Below are positions 1 to 8,100 of a stretch of DNA of 10,216 bases, piece after piece. Source of the DNA: Elusimicrobiota bacterium (lineage in GTDB: Bacteria > Omnitrophota > Gorgyraeia > Zapsychrales > Fredricksoniimonadaceae). How positions within the stretch are numbered: the first letter of the stretch is position 1; every line of letters starts with the position of its first letter. The notes under the pieces are model-generated. The model made no database searches. It was not told the DNA's origin and was given only the letters and a program-made list of their open reading frames with translations. The stretch is taken from the NCBI GenBank assembly GCA_012514595.1, contig JAAYZZ010000110.1:1-10216 (forward strand), given 5' to 3'. Position numbers and translations under genes: made by a program.

Positions 1-672
1 ACCAGCAAAAGGGTCAAGCAGGCACAGGCCAAGGTCGATGTGACCAAGGTCTATCCGCTCAAGGAGGCTGTTCAGCTCCTCAGCGAGACCCCCAAGACGA
101 AGTTCGACGAGACCGTTGAGCTTCATTTTCATTTGAACATTGACCCCAAGGCCTCGGACCAGAACATCCGCGGCACGGTGATCCTCCCGCACGGGACCGG
201 AAAGACCCTCAAGGTCGCGGTCGTCTGCCAGGGGGAGAATCTCGCCAAGGCCAAGGACGCAGGAGCGGATTTTGTCGGTGCCCAGGACCTGATCCAGAAG
301 ATCGAGCAAGGGTTCCTCGGGTTCGATTGCCTTGTAGCGACCCCTGATATGATGAAAGACCTTTCCAAATTAGGGAAGGTTCTGGGGCCCAAGGGGCTCA
401 TGCCCTCTCCCAAGGCCGGGACCGTGACGCCAGACGTTGCGCGCGCGCTGCGTGAGGTCAAGGCCGGTCGCGTGGAGTTCAAGAATGACAAGCAGGGCGG
501 GATCCATTTGGGGGTGGGGAAGAGATCGTTCGCCGTCGACAAAATTGTAGAGAACGCCCAGTACGTGATCGATGCGGTCTCCCATGTGAAGCCGGCGTCG
601 GTCAAGGGCGTGTTCATCAAGAGTGTTTATCTGTCCTCATCCATGGGGGCGGGGGTAAAGGTGGCTGTATGA
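1..672 (+). CDS. rplA: 50S ribosomal protein L1 (5'-partial)
   Basis: L1 forms the mobile L1 stalk near the ribosomal E site, binds 23S rRNA, and in several bacteria also represses translation of its own mRNA. Reading frame 1 is open from the first base and the upstream residues (TSKRVKQAQAKVD) match the usual L1 N-terminus, so the gene begins just before the window. A GTG at 40 is internal and is not the start. The visible 223 residues cover nearly the whole protein; E. coli L1 has 234. Family hallmarks seen are the SDQNIRGTVILPHGTGK block near the start, VLGPKGLMPSPKAGTVTP in the middle (the more usual form is LMPNPK, so Asn is replaced by Ser), the KAGRVEFKNDK block, and the MGAGVKV ending. 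Its TGA stop overlaps the rplJ start codon. In most bacteria rplK lies immediately upstream, but that cannot be seen here. Confidence 0.97.
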   Translation, partial: TSKRVKQAQAKVDVTKVYPLKEAVQLLSETPKTKFDETVELHFHLNIDPKASDQNIRGTVILPHGTGKTLKVAVVCQGENLAKAKDAGADFVGAQDLIQKIEQGFLGFDCLVATPDMMKDLSKLGKVLGPKGLMPSPKAGTVTPDVARALREVKAGRVEFKNDKQGGIHLGVGKRSFAVDKIVENAQYVIDAVSHVKPASVKGVFIKSVYLSSSMGAGVKVAV

Positions 673-1199
673 CAAAGGCAGGAACAGTTTATCGCAAGAA
701 GGTCATCAAGACCATCAAGGACGGCGTGGACGCGAGCCCTGTCACGCTCGTTGCCAATTACAACAAGATTCCGTCGGGGGATATTTCAAGCCTCAGAAAG
801 AGCCTCCGGCAGAAGAAGGCCAAGATGTATGTGCCGCGGAATTCCTTGCTCAAGGTCGCCTTGAAGGATACCGACTATGCACAGTTGGCCGAAGCCCTGA
901 ACGGTCAGACCGCTCTCGTCTGGACCGCGGCGGACGCTTCCGAGATCGCGAAGCTTCTGGTCAAGTTCGCGGAAAAGAACGAGACGTTCGTCGTGACGGG
1001 GGGTGTGTTCGAGAAGGGACTGCTCCGTAAGGAGGATGTCAAGCGTCTTGCGGATCTTCCGTCGAGGGAGGTCCTCCTCACCCAGCTTCTGGGGACGTTG
1101 CAGGCCCCGATGACCCGTCTGGCCAGGGCCCTGAATGGGAAAACAACAGATCTGATTCTGATCTTGAAACAGTTAAGTGAAAAAAGGGGAGGTAATTAA
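669..1199 (+). CDS. rplJ: 50S ribosomal protein L10
   Basis: L10 (176 aa) anchors the L7/L12 dimers at the base of the ribosomal stalk, which recruits translation GTPases. The N-terminal RNA-binding domain fills about the first 130 residues and includes the SLRKSLRQKKAKMYVPRNSLLKVAL-type segment. The C-terminal part (about 140-176, LARALNGKTTDLILILKQL) is the long helix that in the family binds L12 dimers. The ATG start shares ATGA with the rplA stop and is preceded by AAAGGTGG at 657-664, four bases away, so translational coupling to L1 is likely. Its last codons contain the Shine-Dalgarno of rplL. E. coli has a long rplA-rplJ spacer with the L10-binding leader, and here there is no spacer for one. 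The length is normal for the family and nothing is broken. Confidence 0.97.
   Translation: MTKAGTVYRKKVIKTIKDGVDASPVTLVANYNKIPSGDISSLRKSLRQKKAKMYVPRNSLLKVALKDTDYAQLAEALNGQTALVWTAADASEIAKLLVKFAEKNETFVVTGGVFEKGLLRKEDVKRLADLPSREVLLTQLLGTLQAPMTRLARALNGKTTDLILILKQLSEKRGGN
1188..1193 (+). promoter_or_regulatory. Strong Shine-Dalgarno of rplL
   Basis: GGAGGT, within an A-rich run ending AAGGGGAGGT, lies six bases before the rplL ATG and inside the last codons of rplJ. It is the best ribosome binding site in the window. This fits the need to make several copies of L7/L12 per L10. The base match is directly visible; the link to stoichiometry is inferred from family knowledge. Confidence 0.8.
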
Positions 1200-1607
1200 A
1201 TGTCTGACAATGCAGTTGCTCTTTCTCCAAAGCTTGAGGAGGTCGTCAAGGCCATTGAAGGCCTGACAGCTCTTGAGCTTGCGGATCTCGTCAAGGCCCT
1301 TGAGGCCAAGTTCGGCATCACCGCAGCCGCGCCGATGATGATGGCCGGCCCCATGATGGGCGGAGCGGCCGGTGGGGCGGCCCCTGCCGAAGAGAAGACC
1401 ACCTTCGAGGTCGTTCTCAAGGATGCCGGTTCCAACAAGATCAACGTGATCAAGGAAGTCCGTGCGATCACCAATCTCGGTCTCAAAGAGGCGAAAGACC
1501 TCGTTGAGGGCGCTCCCAAGACCATCAAGGACGATGCGACCAAGGAGCAGGCCGAAGAGATGAAGAAGAAGCTTGAAGCGGCGGGCGCCAAGGTCGAGCT
1601 GAAGTAA
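1200..1607 (+). CDS. rplL: 50S ribosomal protein L7/L12
   Basis: L7/L12 (135 aa) is the multicopy stalk protein that recruits and activates EF-G, EF-Tu and IF2. Three parts are visible. Residues 1 to about 38 form the N-terminal dimerisation domain that binds L10 (VKAIEGLTALELADLVKALE). Residues about 40-64 are the flexible hinge. Residues about 66-135 are the conserved factor-binding C-terminal domain, with FEVVLKDAG, INVIKEVRAIT and LGLKEAKDLVEGAPK. The hinge is odd: it contains five methionines (46, 47, 48, 52, 53) and a run of Gly/Ala, whereas the familiar hinges are mostly Ala/Val/Glu. The protein is about 14 residues longer than E. coli L7/L12 (121 aa), with the extra length mainly in the hinge. 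The ATG directly follows the rplJ TAA and has the strong Shine-Dalgarno described separately. Confidence 0.98.
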   Translation: MSDNAVALSPKLEEVVKAIEGLTALELADLVKALEAKFGITAAAPMMMAGPMMGGAAGGAAPAEEKTTFEVVLKDAGSNKINVIKEVRAITNLGLKEAKDLVEGAPKTIKDDATKEQAEEMKKKLEAAGAKVELK

Positions 1608-1649
1608 CTTTCAGCCTTTCCTTCAATGAGCGTGTTTCTTGTGCTTCCT

Positions 1650-1687
1650 AGCTGAGGCGGGATAAGCCCGCCTCAGCTCATCTTTTT
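1650..1687 (+). terminator. rplL-rpoB intrinsic terminator / attenuator
   Basis: AGCTGAGGCGGG (1650-1661) pairs perfectly with CCCGCCTCAGCT (1667-1678): 12 base pairs around a five-base ATAAG loop. It is followed by CATC and five Ts (1683-1687). This is the architecture of a factor-independent terminator, weakened by four bases between stem and T-run and by a short T-run. It sits between rplL and rpoB with no clear promoter after it, so transcripts must read through to reach rpoBC. E. coli has a partial terminator at the same place that reduces rpoBC expression relative to the ribosomal proteins. An attenuator role here is inferred from structure and position. An RNA-processing site is a possible alternative. 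Confidence 0.8.
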
Positions 1688-1708
1688 CAAAAGGGGCCCC
1701 TGAAGAAT

Positions 1709-4700
1709 ATGGCAAAACAGAAGATAAGACAGTTCGGCACGTTCCAGGACAATTTTGTTCTTCCTTCCCTCCTGGATCTTCAGGTCAAATCGTACGAGAG
1801 TTTTCTCCAGCGGGATGTGGCCAGTGACGGGCGCGCGGACCAGGGCCTCGAGGAGGTCCTTCGTGAGGTGTTCCCGCTCGAGAGTTATGACGGCCAGATC
1901 AAGCTGGAGTACATCAGCTATTCTTTCGGGAAGGAGAAGTACTCCCGTCAGGAATGCCAGCGTCGGGGGATGACCTATGCCGCGCCTTTGAAGGTCAAGC
2001 TCCGTCTCATCACGCCCGTGGATATCAAGGAGCAGGAGGTCTATCTGGGGGAGTTCCCCCTCATGACCGAGACCGGCACCTTCATCATCAACGGGGATGA
2101 GAGGGTCGTGGTTTCCCAGATCCAGCGTCCGCCGGGGGTTTCCTTCGAGGAGGAGACGCATCCGACGGGAAAAAATCTTTATTACGGCAGGATCATTCCC
2201 GCGCGCGGAGCCTGGTTCGAGATCAAATTCGATTTGAACGACATCATGTGGGCGCAGATCGATCGCCGTCGGAACTTCCCGGCGACCCAGATCTTCCGTA
2301 TCATGGGGCTCATGTCCAAAGAGGACATGCAGAAGATGTTCGGCGAGGATTTCGAACGTCTGGCCCCGACCTTGGCCAAGGACACGACCGAGTCCAAGGA
2401 GGATGCCCTTCTCGATTTTTATCGCAAGATGCGCCCCACGGAGCCTGCGACCGTCGAGGTGGCCGAGGCCCTCTTCTATCGTCTATTCTTTGATCCCAAG
2501 AGGTATGACCTTTCCAAGGTCGGCCGTCACATTGCCAATCGTAAGCTCAACACCCAGGTCCCGATGGAGAACCGGGTCCTCGACATCGTCACTGTCGTCG
2601 AGACCACGCGCTATCTTTTCGGTCTTCGGGAAGGAAATGGCGAGTGCGATGATATCGATCATTTGGGGAACCGCAGGATCAAGACCGTCGGAGAACTGGT
2701 CCAGAACCAGGTCCGCATCGGTCTCTCGCGTCTGGAGCGCTCGATCAAGGAGCGCCTGGTCGTGATGAGCAACTTTGAGAACCTGACGGCGCATCACCTT
2801 ATCAATTCGCGCCTGTTCTCCAATCAGATCCAGGATTTCTTTGCCCGCAGCCAGCTGTCGCAGTTCGCGGATCAGGTGAATCCTGTCGCCGAGATGACGC
2901 ACAAGCGCCGCCTGTCGGCCCTTGGTCCCGGAGGTCTGTCGAGAGAACGCGCGGGTTTTGAGGTTCGCGACGTGCATCCGACCCATTATGGCCGGGTCTG
3001 TCCGATCGAGACCCCGGAAGGTCCGAACATCGGTCTTATTTCTTCTTTGACCACCTGTGCCCGCGTCAATGATCTTGGATTCATCGAGACCCCCTACCGG
3101 AAGGTGGAGGATGGGAAGCTGAGCCGCAAGGTGGAATATCTGACCGCGGATGTGGACCAGGCGAAATACATCGCTCAGGCGAACACGCCTGTTGACCAGG
3201 ACGGGACCATCGCGACCCGTGAGGTCGCGTGCCGTTACAAGAACGATTTTCCGAAGATGGCTCCCAAGAACGTCGAGTATATGGACGTCTCCCCGAAGCA
3301 GCTTGTTTCGGTGGCTACGTCTTTGATCCCCTTCCTCGAGCACGACGACGCGAACCGAGCGCTTATGGGCTCGAACATGCAGCGGCAGGCTGTTCCGCTC
3401 ATGGTCACGGAGGCGCCGCTCGTCGGGACAGGGATGGAGGAAAAGGTCGCTGTTGACTCTGGTTCTGTTGTTGTCGCCAAGAATTCGGGAACGGTCTCCA
3501 AGGCGGACGCCAACGAGATCGTCATTGGAGAAGAGACCTATCAGCTGCAGATCTATCAGCGTTCGAACGCGAACACCTGTGTGCATCAGCGTCCCTTGGT
3601 GAAACCGGGGGACAAGGTCCAGACCGGCGATGTGATCGCCGACGGCATGGCGACCGATAACGGCGTCCTCGCTCTCGGGCGCAACGTGACCGTGGCCTTC
3701 ATGCCCTGGCGCGGGTACAACTTCGAGGACGCGATCCTGATCAATGAGCGTGTCGTCCGTGAAGACAAGTTCACCTCCATCCACATCGAGCGTTTCGAGT
3801 GCGAGTGCCGCGAGACGCGACTGGGGAATGAAGAGGTCACGCGCGACATCCCCAATGTTGGTGAGGATGCCCTGAAGGACCTGACCGAGGAAGGGATCGT
3901 GCGGATCGGCGCTGAGGTCAAGGCCGGTGATATCCTCGTGGGGAAAGTTACCCCCAAGAGCGAGAAAGAGCTGTCTCCTGAAGAGCGGCTCCTTCGGGCG
4001 ATCTTCGGGGAAAAGGCGGCGGATGTGCGCGACACATCCCTGACCCTCCCGCCAGGGATCAACGGCGTCGTTGTTAATGTCGAACTTTTTCAGCGCAACG
4101 AGCGCGGCCGCAAATCCAAGGCAGAAAAGGCCAAGGAACAGGCCGAGATCGATAAGATCAAGGAGTATTACGTTCAGGAAGTCGAGTTCCTCATGGGCGA
4201 GAAGAACAAGAAACTATCCCAGGCCCTGGGCATCGACCAGAAGCGGGTCGGACTTCTGACCATGGATGATCTCGAGGAGGACAGCGAGGGTCGCGAGATC
4301 ATGGCCTTCTATAATGATCGTCTTGCGGAATTGGCTGAGGAAGAGACCCGGGAGATGGACCGAGTCCGTAAAGGGGACGAGCTTCCCGCCGGAGTCCTCA
4401 AGCGTGTTGTGGTCCATGTGGCCACGAAGAGAAAGCTCTCGGTCGGTGACAAGATGGCGGGCCGGCACGGGAACAAGGGGATCGTCTCGCGCATCCTTCC
4501 GCCGGAGGATATGCCTTTCCTCGAGGACGGGACCCCGGTCGATATCGTTCTCAACCCGTTGGGCGTTCCTTCGCGTATGAACGTCGGACAGCTTCTGGAG
4601 ACGCATCTTGGTTGGGCGGCAAAGGCCCTTGGTTTCCGGGCCGTAACGCCTGTCTTTAACGGGGCCACCGAAGGGGAGATCCTCGATCTTCTCAAGCAGG

Positions 4701-5167
4701 CGAATCTACCTGTGGAAGGAAAGACCGTGGTCTTTGACGGTTACAGCGGGATGCCCTTTGATCAGAAGGTTACGGTGGGCTGCATCTATATGCTGAAGCT
4801 CAACCATCTTGTGGATGAGAAGATCCATGCCCGCTCGATCGGTCCGTACTCTCTCGTCACGCAGCAGCCGCTGGGCGGCAAGGCCCACTTCGGCGGCCAG
4901 CGGTTCGGGGAGATGGAAGTCTGGGCCCTTGAGGCCTATGGTGCCGCGTACACGCTTCAGGAGATGCTGACCGTCAAGTCTGACGATGTCGTCGGGCGAA
5001 GCCGGATCTACGAGGCGATCGTCAAGGGCGAGCAGGCGTTGGCCCCGGGGACACCGGAGTCGTTCAACGTCCTCGTGAAAGAGCTCCAGGGCCTTTGTCT
5101 GGACATCAAGCTTGAGAAGGCACAAGACGAATCCGTAAAGGGTGATAAGACCAATGAAAACGAATAA
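1709..5167 (+). CDS. rpoB: DNA-directed RNA polymerase subunit beta
   Basis: Beta (1152 aa) is one of the two large catalytic subunits of RNA polymerase. Visible landmarks are: the N-terminal FGTFQDNFVLPSLLDLQVKSY block; the rifampicin-pocket region at residues 379-405 (nt 2843-2923) followed by LGPGGLSRERAGFEVRDVHP; the fork and active-site segment YNFEDAI (E673, D674); the flap with RDIPNVGEDAL; the GDKMAGRHGNKG catalytic block (K915, K923); and the C-terminal GGKAHFGGQRFGEMEVWALEAYGA clamp segment. Residues about 797-889 form a charged, probably coiled-coil insertion where E. coli has beta SI2 (i9). The SI1 insertion of E. coli is absent, which accounts for much of the shorter length (E. 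coli 1342 aa). No in-frame start exists between the upstream hairpin and ATG 1709, so this start is secure although its Shine-Dalgarno is weak (AAGGGG 12 bases away, GAAGA closer). The 3' end overlaps rpoC by 14 bases. Confidence 0.98.
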   Translation: MAKQKIRQFGTFQDNFVLPSLLDLQVKSYESFLQRDVASDGRADQGLEEVLREVFPLESYDGQIKLEYISYSFGKEKYSRQECQRRGMTYAAPLKVKLRLITPVDIKEQEVYLGEFPLMTETGTFIINGDERVVVSQIQRPPGVSFEEETHPTGKNLYYGRIIPARGAWFEIKFDLNDIMWAQIDRRRNFPATQIFRIMGLMSKEDMQKMFGEDFERLAPTLAKDTTESKEDALLDFYRKMRPTEPATVEVAEALFYRLFFDPKRYDLSKVGRHIANRKLNTQVPMENRVLDIVTVVETTRYLFGLREGNGECDDIDHLGNRRIKTVGELVQNQVRIGLSRLERSIKERLVVMSNFENLTAHHLINSRLFSNQIQDFFARSQLSQFADQVNPVAEMTHKRRLSALGPGGLSRERAGFEVRDVHPTHYGRVCPIETPEGPNIGLISSLTTCARVNDLGFIETPYRKVEDGKLSRKVEYLTADVDQAKYIAQANTPVDQDGTIATREVACRYKNDFPKMAPKNVEYMDVSPKQLVSVATSLIPFLEHDDANRALMGSNMQRQAVPLMVTEAPLVGTGMEEKVAVDSGSVVVAKNSGTVSKADANEIVIGEETYQLQIYQRSNANTCVHQRPLVKPGDKVQTGDVIADGMATDNGVLALGRNVTVAFMPWRGYNFEDAILINERVVREDKFTSIHIERFECECRETRLGNEEVTRDIPNVGEDALKDLTEEGIVRIGAEVKAGDILVGKVTPKSEKELSPEERLLRAIFGEKAADVRDTSLTLPPGINGVVVNVELFQRNERGRKSKAEKAKEQAEIDKIKEYYVQEVEFLMGEKNKKLSQALGIDQKRVGLLTMDDLEEDSEGREIMAFYNDRLAELAEEETREMDRVRKGDELPAGVLKRVVVHVATKRKLSVGDKMAGRHGNKGIVSRILPPEDMPFLEDGTPVDIVLNPLGVPSRMNVGQLLETHLGWAAKALGFRAVTPVFNGATEGEILDLLKQANLPVEGKTVVFDGYSGMPFDQKVTVGCIYMLKLNHLVDEKIHARSIGPYSLVTQQPLGGKAHFGGQRFGEMEVWALEAYGAAYTLQEMLTVKSDDVVGRSRIYEAIVKGEQALAPGTPESFNVLVKELQGLCLDIKLEKAQDESVKGDKTNENE
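5137..5146 (+). promoter_or_regulatory. Shine-Dalgarno fixing the rpoC start
   Basis: AAAGGGTGAT closely resembles the extended Shine-Dalgarno AAGGAGGTGAT with two bases missing. It ends seven bases before ATG 5154. It overlaps an alternative in-frame GTG at 5142, which would have no site of its own upstream. It therefore favours ATG 5154 as the rpoC start and lies inside the last codons of rpoB, consistent with translational coupling. Confidence 0.7.
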
Positions 5168-8100
5168 AGAACCCGTTACTCAGGATCGTGTGACAATACG
5201 GATCGCCTCTCCCGAGGTGATCAAGGGATGGTCCCAGGGGGCGGTCCGGAAGGCCGAGACCCTGAACTACAGGACGCTCAAGCCGGAAAAGGACGGGCTG
5301 TTCTGCGAAAGGATCTTCGGGCCTGTCCGCGACTGGGAGTGCAATTGCGGAAAGTACAAGGGGATCAAGTTCAAGGGGATCACCTGCGATCGTTGCGGGG
5401 TCCTTGTGACGCGTTCCTCTGTCCGGCGTGAGCGCATGGGGCACATTGATCTGGCGTGTCCGGTCACCCATATTTGGTTCTACAAGGCCGTCCCCAGCCG
5501 CCTGGCGGCCCTGGTCTCTTTGGGGTTGCGCGACCTTGAGAAGGTCATCTATTACGAAGAGTACGTCGTTCTCGATCCGGGCACGACGCCTTTGAAGAAG
5601 CGCGAGCTTCTTTCCGAGGACAAGTACCAGGATGCGCTGTCCAAGTACGGAGCGGCGTTCAAGGCCAAGATCGGGGCCGAGGCCATCCGCGATCTTTTGC
5701 AGGAAACGAATCTTGACGATCTCGCCAAGAAGCTCCGCAAGGATCTTGAGAAGGCGAACCCTGCGGGTACGAATTTCAAGAAGATCTCGAAGACCCTCAA
5801 GATCGTCGAGGACTTCAAGACTTCCGGGAACATGTCGGAGTGGATGGTGCTGGATATCCTCCCGGTCATTCCTCCGGATCTTCGTCCTTTGGTCCCGCTG
5901 GAAGGTGGGCGTTTTGCGACATCGGACCTGAACGATCTTTATCGGCGGGTCATCAACCGCAACAATCGTCTCAAGAAGCTCATTGACCTGAGCGCGCCTG
6001 AGATCATCGTCCGCAATGAAAAGCGGATGCTCCAGGAGTCGGTTGATGCACTTTTGGACAACGGCCGTCACGGTCGTCCGGTCCTGGGTTCCGGGAATCG
6101 TCCGCTCAAGTCCCTTTCGGATATGCTGAAGGGGAAGCAGGGGCGTTTCCGCATGAACCTTCTGGGGAAGCGTGTTGATTATTCGGGCCGTTCTGTTATC
6201 GTCGTTGGTCCTGAGCTTCAGCTGCACCAGTGCGGTTTGCCGAAGAAGATGGCGCTCGAGCTTTTTGAGCCGTTCATCATCCGCAAACTGCGGGAACGCG
6301 GCTTTGTGCACACGATCAAGGGTGCCAAGCGCATGGTGGAGCGCGCGAATGTGGAGGTGTGGGATATCCTTGATGAGGTCATCAAGGGACACCCGATCAT
6401 GCTGAATCGCGCGCCGACCCTTCATCGTTTGTCGGTGCAGGCCTTTCAGCCGATCCTGATCGAGGGGAAGGCGATCACGCTCCATCCCTTGGTTTGTACG
6501 GCTTTCAACGCGGACTTCGACGGAGACCAGATGGCGGTCCATGTGCCGCTCTCTCTGGAGGCCCAGATCGAGTGCCGTTTGCAGCTTCTCTCCGTGAACA
6601 ACCTGTTCTCTCCGGCGGATGGGCGCCCCATTATGTCGCCCACCCAGGATATTGTTCTGGGCCTTTATTATTTGACGAAGGAGAGGCAGGGGGCTTCGGG
6701 ACAGGATCATCTGTTCGCCAATCGCAGTGAGGCCATTGTGGCCCATAATGACGGGCTCGTTGATCTTCATGCCCGCGTCCGTTTGCGTCTCGATGTGCCG
6801 GTGTGGGGGCAGGATGGGGCATCCCTTGTCATCAAGGGCGGCCAGGCCGAATCCGTTGAGGAAAAGGATCAGAAGGGGGCGTCGCGTATTATCGAGACGA
6901 CTGTCGGACGCGTTCTTTTCAACGAGGTCGTTCCCCCCCAGATGGGCTATGTCAATGCCAGCCTCGACAAGAAGAGGATCGGCGCGGTCATCTCGGATTG
7001 CTACAAGAAACTGGGACATCATCAGACCGTTCTTTTCCTTGATCGTCTGAAGGCCCTCGGGTTCCAGCATGCGACTGCGGCGGGGATCTCGATCGCGATG
7101 TCTGACCTGACGATCCCCAAGGAGAAGGAGACCATTCTGACCGGGGCGAAGCAGGATGTGGCCAGGGTCGAGGATCAGTATCACAAGGGGATCATCACGG
7201 GCCGTGAGCGCTATAACAAGGTCATTGATATCTGGACGCACACGACGGAGGTCATCTCTGACCTCGTCTTCAAGAAGATGGACCCGTTCAATCCCGTCTT
7301 CATCATGGCCGATTCCGGCGCGCGCGGTTCAAAGCTTCAGATCCGTCAGCTTTCGGGGATGCGCGGTCTGATGGCCAAGCCGTCGGGGGAGATCATCGAG
7401 AACCCGATCACGGCCAGTTTCCGCGAAGGGCTGACAGTTCTCGAGTACTTTATTTCAACGCACGGTGCGCGGAAGGGTCTCGCGGACACGGCGCTCAAGA
7501 CAGCGGATGCCGGGTACCTGACCCGTCGTCTCGTCGACGTGGCCCAGGAGATCGTCGTGAATGAGCCTGATTGCGGCACCTTGAACGGGGTCGCGGTCTC
7601 GGCGATCATCGAGGGGGATGAGGTCGTTGTCCCTCTTAAGGAGAGGATCGTCGGGCGCGTGGCTCTCGACAGCATTGTGGATATCGTGACCGATCAGCAG
7701 GTCGTGGCCGCAGGGGAGGAGATCACCGAGGAAAAAGCCGACATGATCGAGCAGCTCGGGATCGAGAAGGTCCGGATCCGCAGTGTTCTGACCTGTGAGG
7801 CCGCCAAAGGCGTCTGCATCAAGTGCTATGGGCGGAATCTTGCGACCCATAGAATGGTCGAGCTCGGTGAGGCCGTCGGGATCATCGCGGCGCAGTCCAT
7901 CGGAGAGCCTGGCACTCAGCTCACGATGCGGACGTTCCACATCGGAGGAACGGCGAGCCGTCAGATCGAACAGTCGTTCCTTCGTTCCAAGAATGCGGGT
8001 CTCGTGAAGTATCATCAGCTTCGTGTGGTCCAGAAGGGCAGCGAGTTCGTTGTTCTCAACCGCAACGGGAGCATCAGCATCAATAACGAATACGGGCGCG

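Noticed and set aside
40..42. GTG as the start of rplA
   Set aside because: The frame is open to the window edge and the preceding residues match the L1 N-terminus, so the real start is upstream of the window.
133..170. TTGACC in rplA as a -35 element
   Set aside because: No -10-like hexamer at 16-18 bases downstream; the surrounding sequence is ordinary GC-rich coding DNA.
2483..3784. 433-codon open frame on the minus strand, opposite rpoB
   Set aside because: Antisense shadow of conserved beta coding sequence; no independent evidence of coding.
5142..5144. GTG as the start of rpoC
   Set aside because: It sits inside the Shine-Dalgarno that serves ATG 5154 and has no good site of its own. 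The extra four residues are not part of the conserved family start.
5106..7241. 711-codon open frame on the minus strand, opposite rpoC
   Set aside because: It lies wholly antisense to a strongly conserved gene and has no recognisable protein features. Such frames arise when codon bias avoids codons whose complement is a stop. It is also not a plausible start context.
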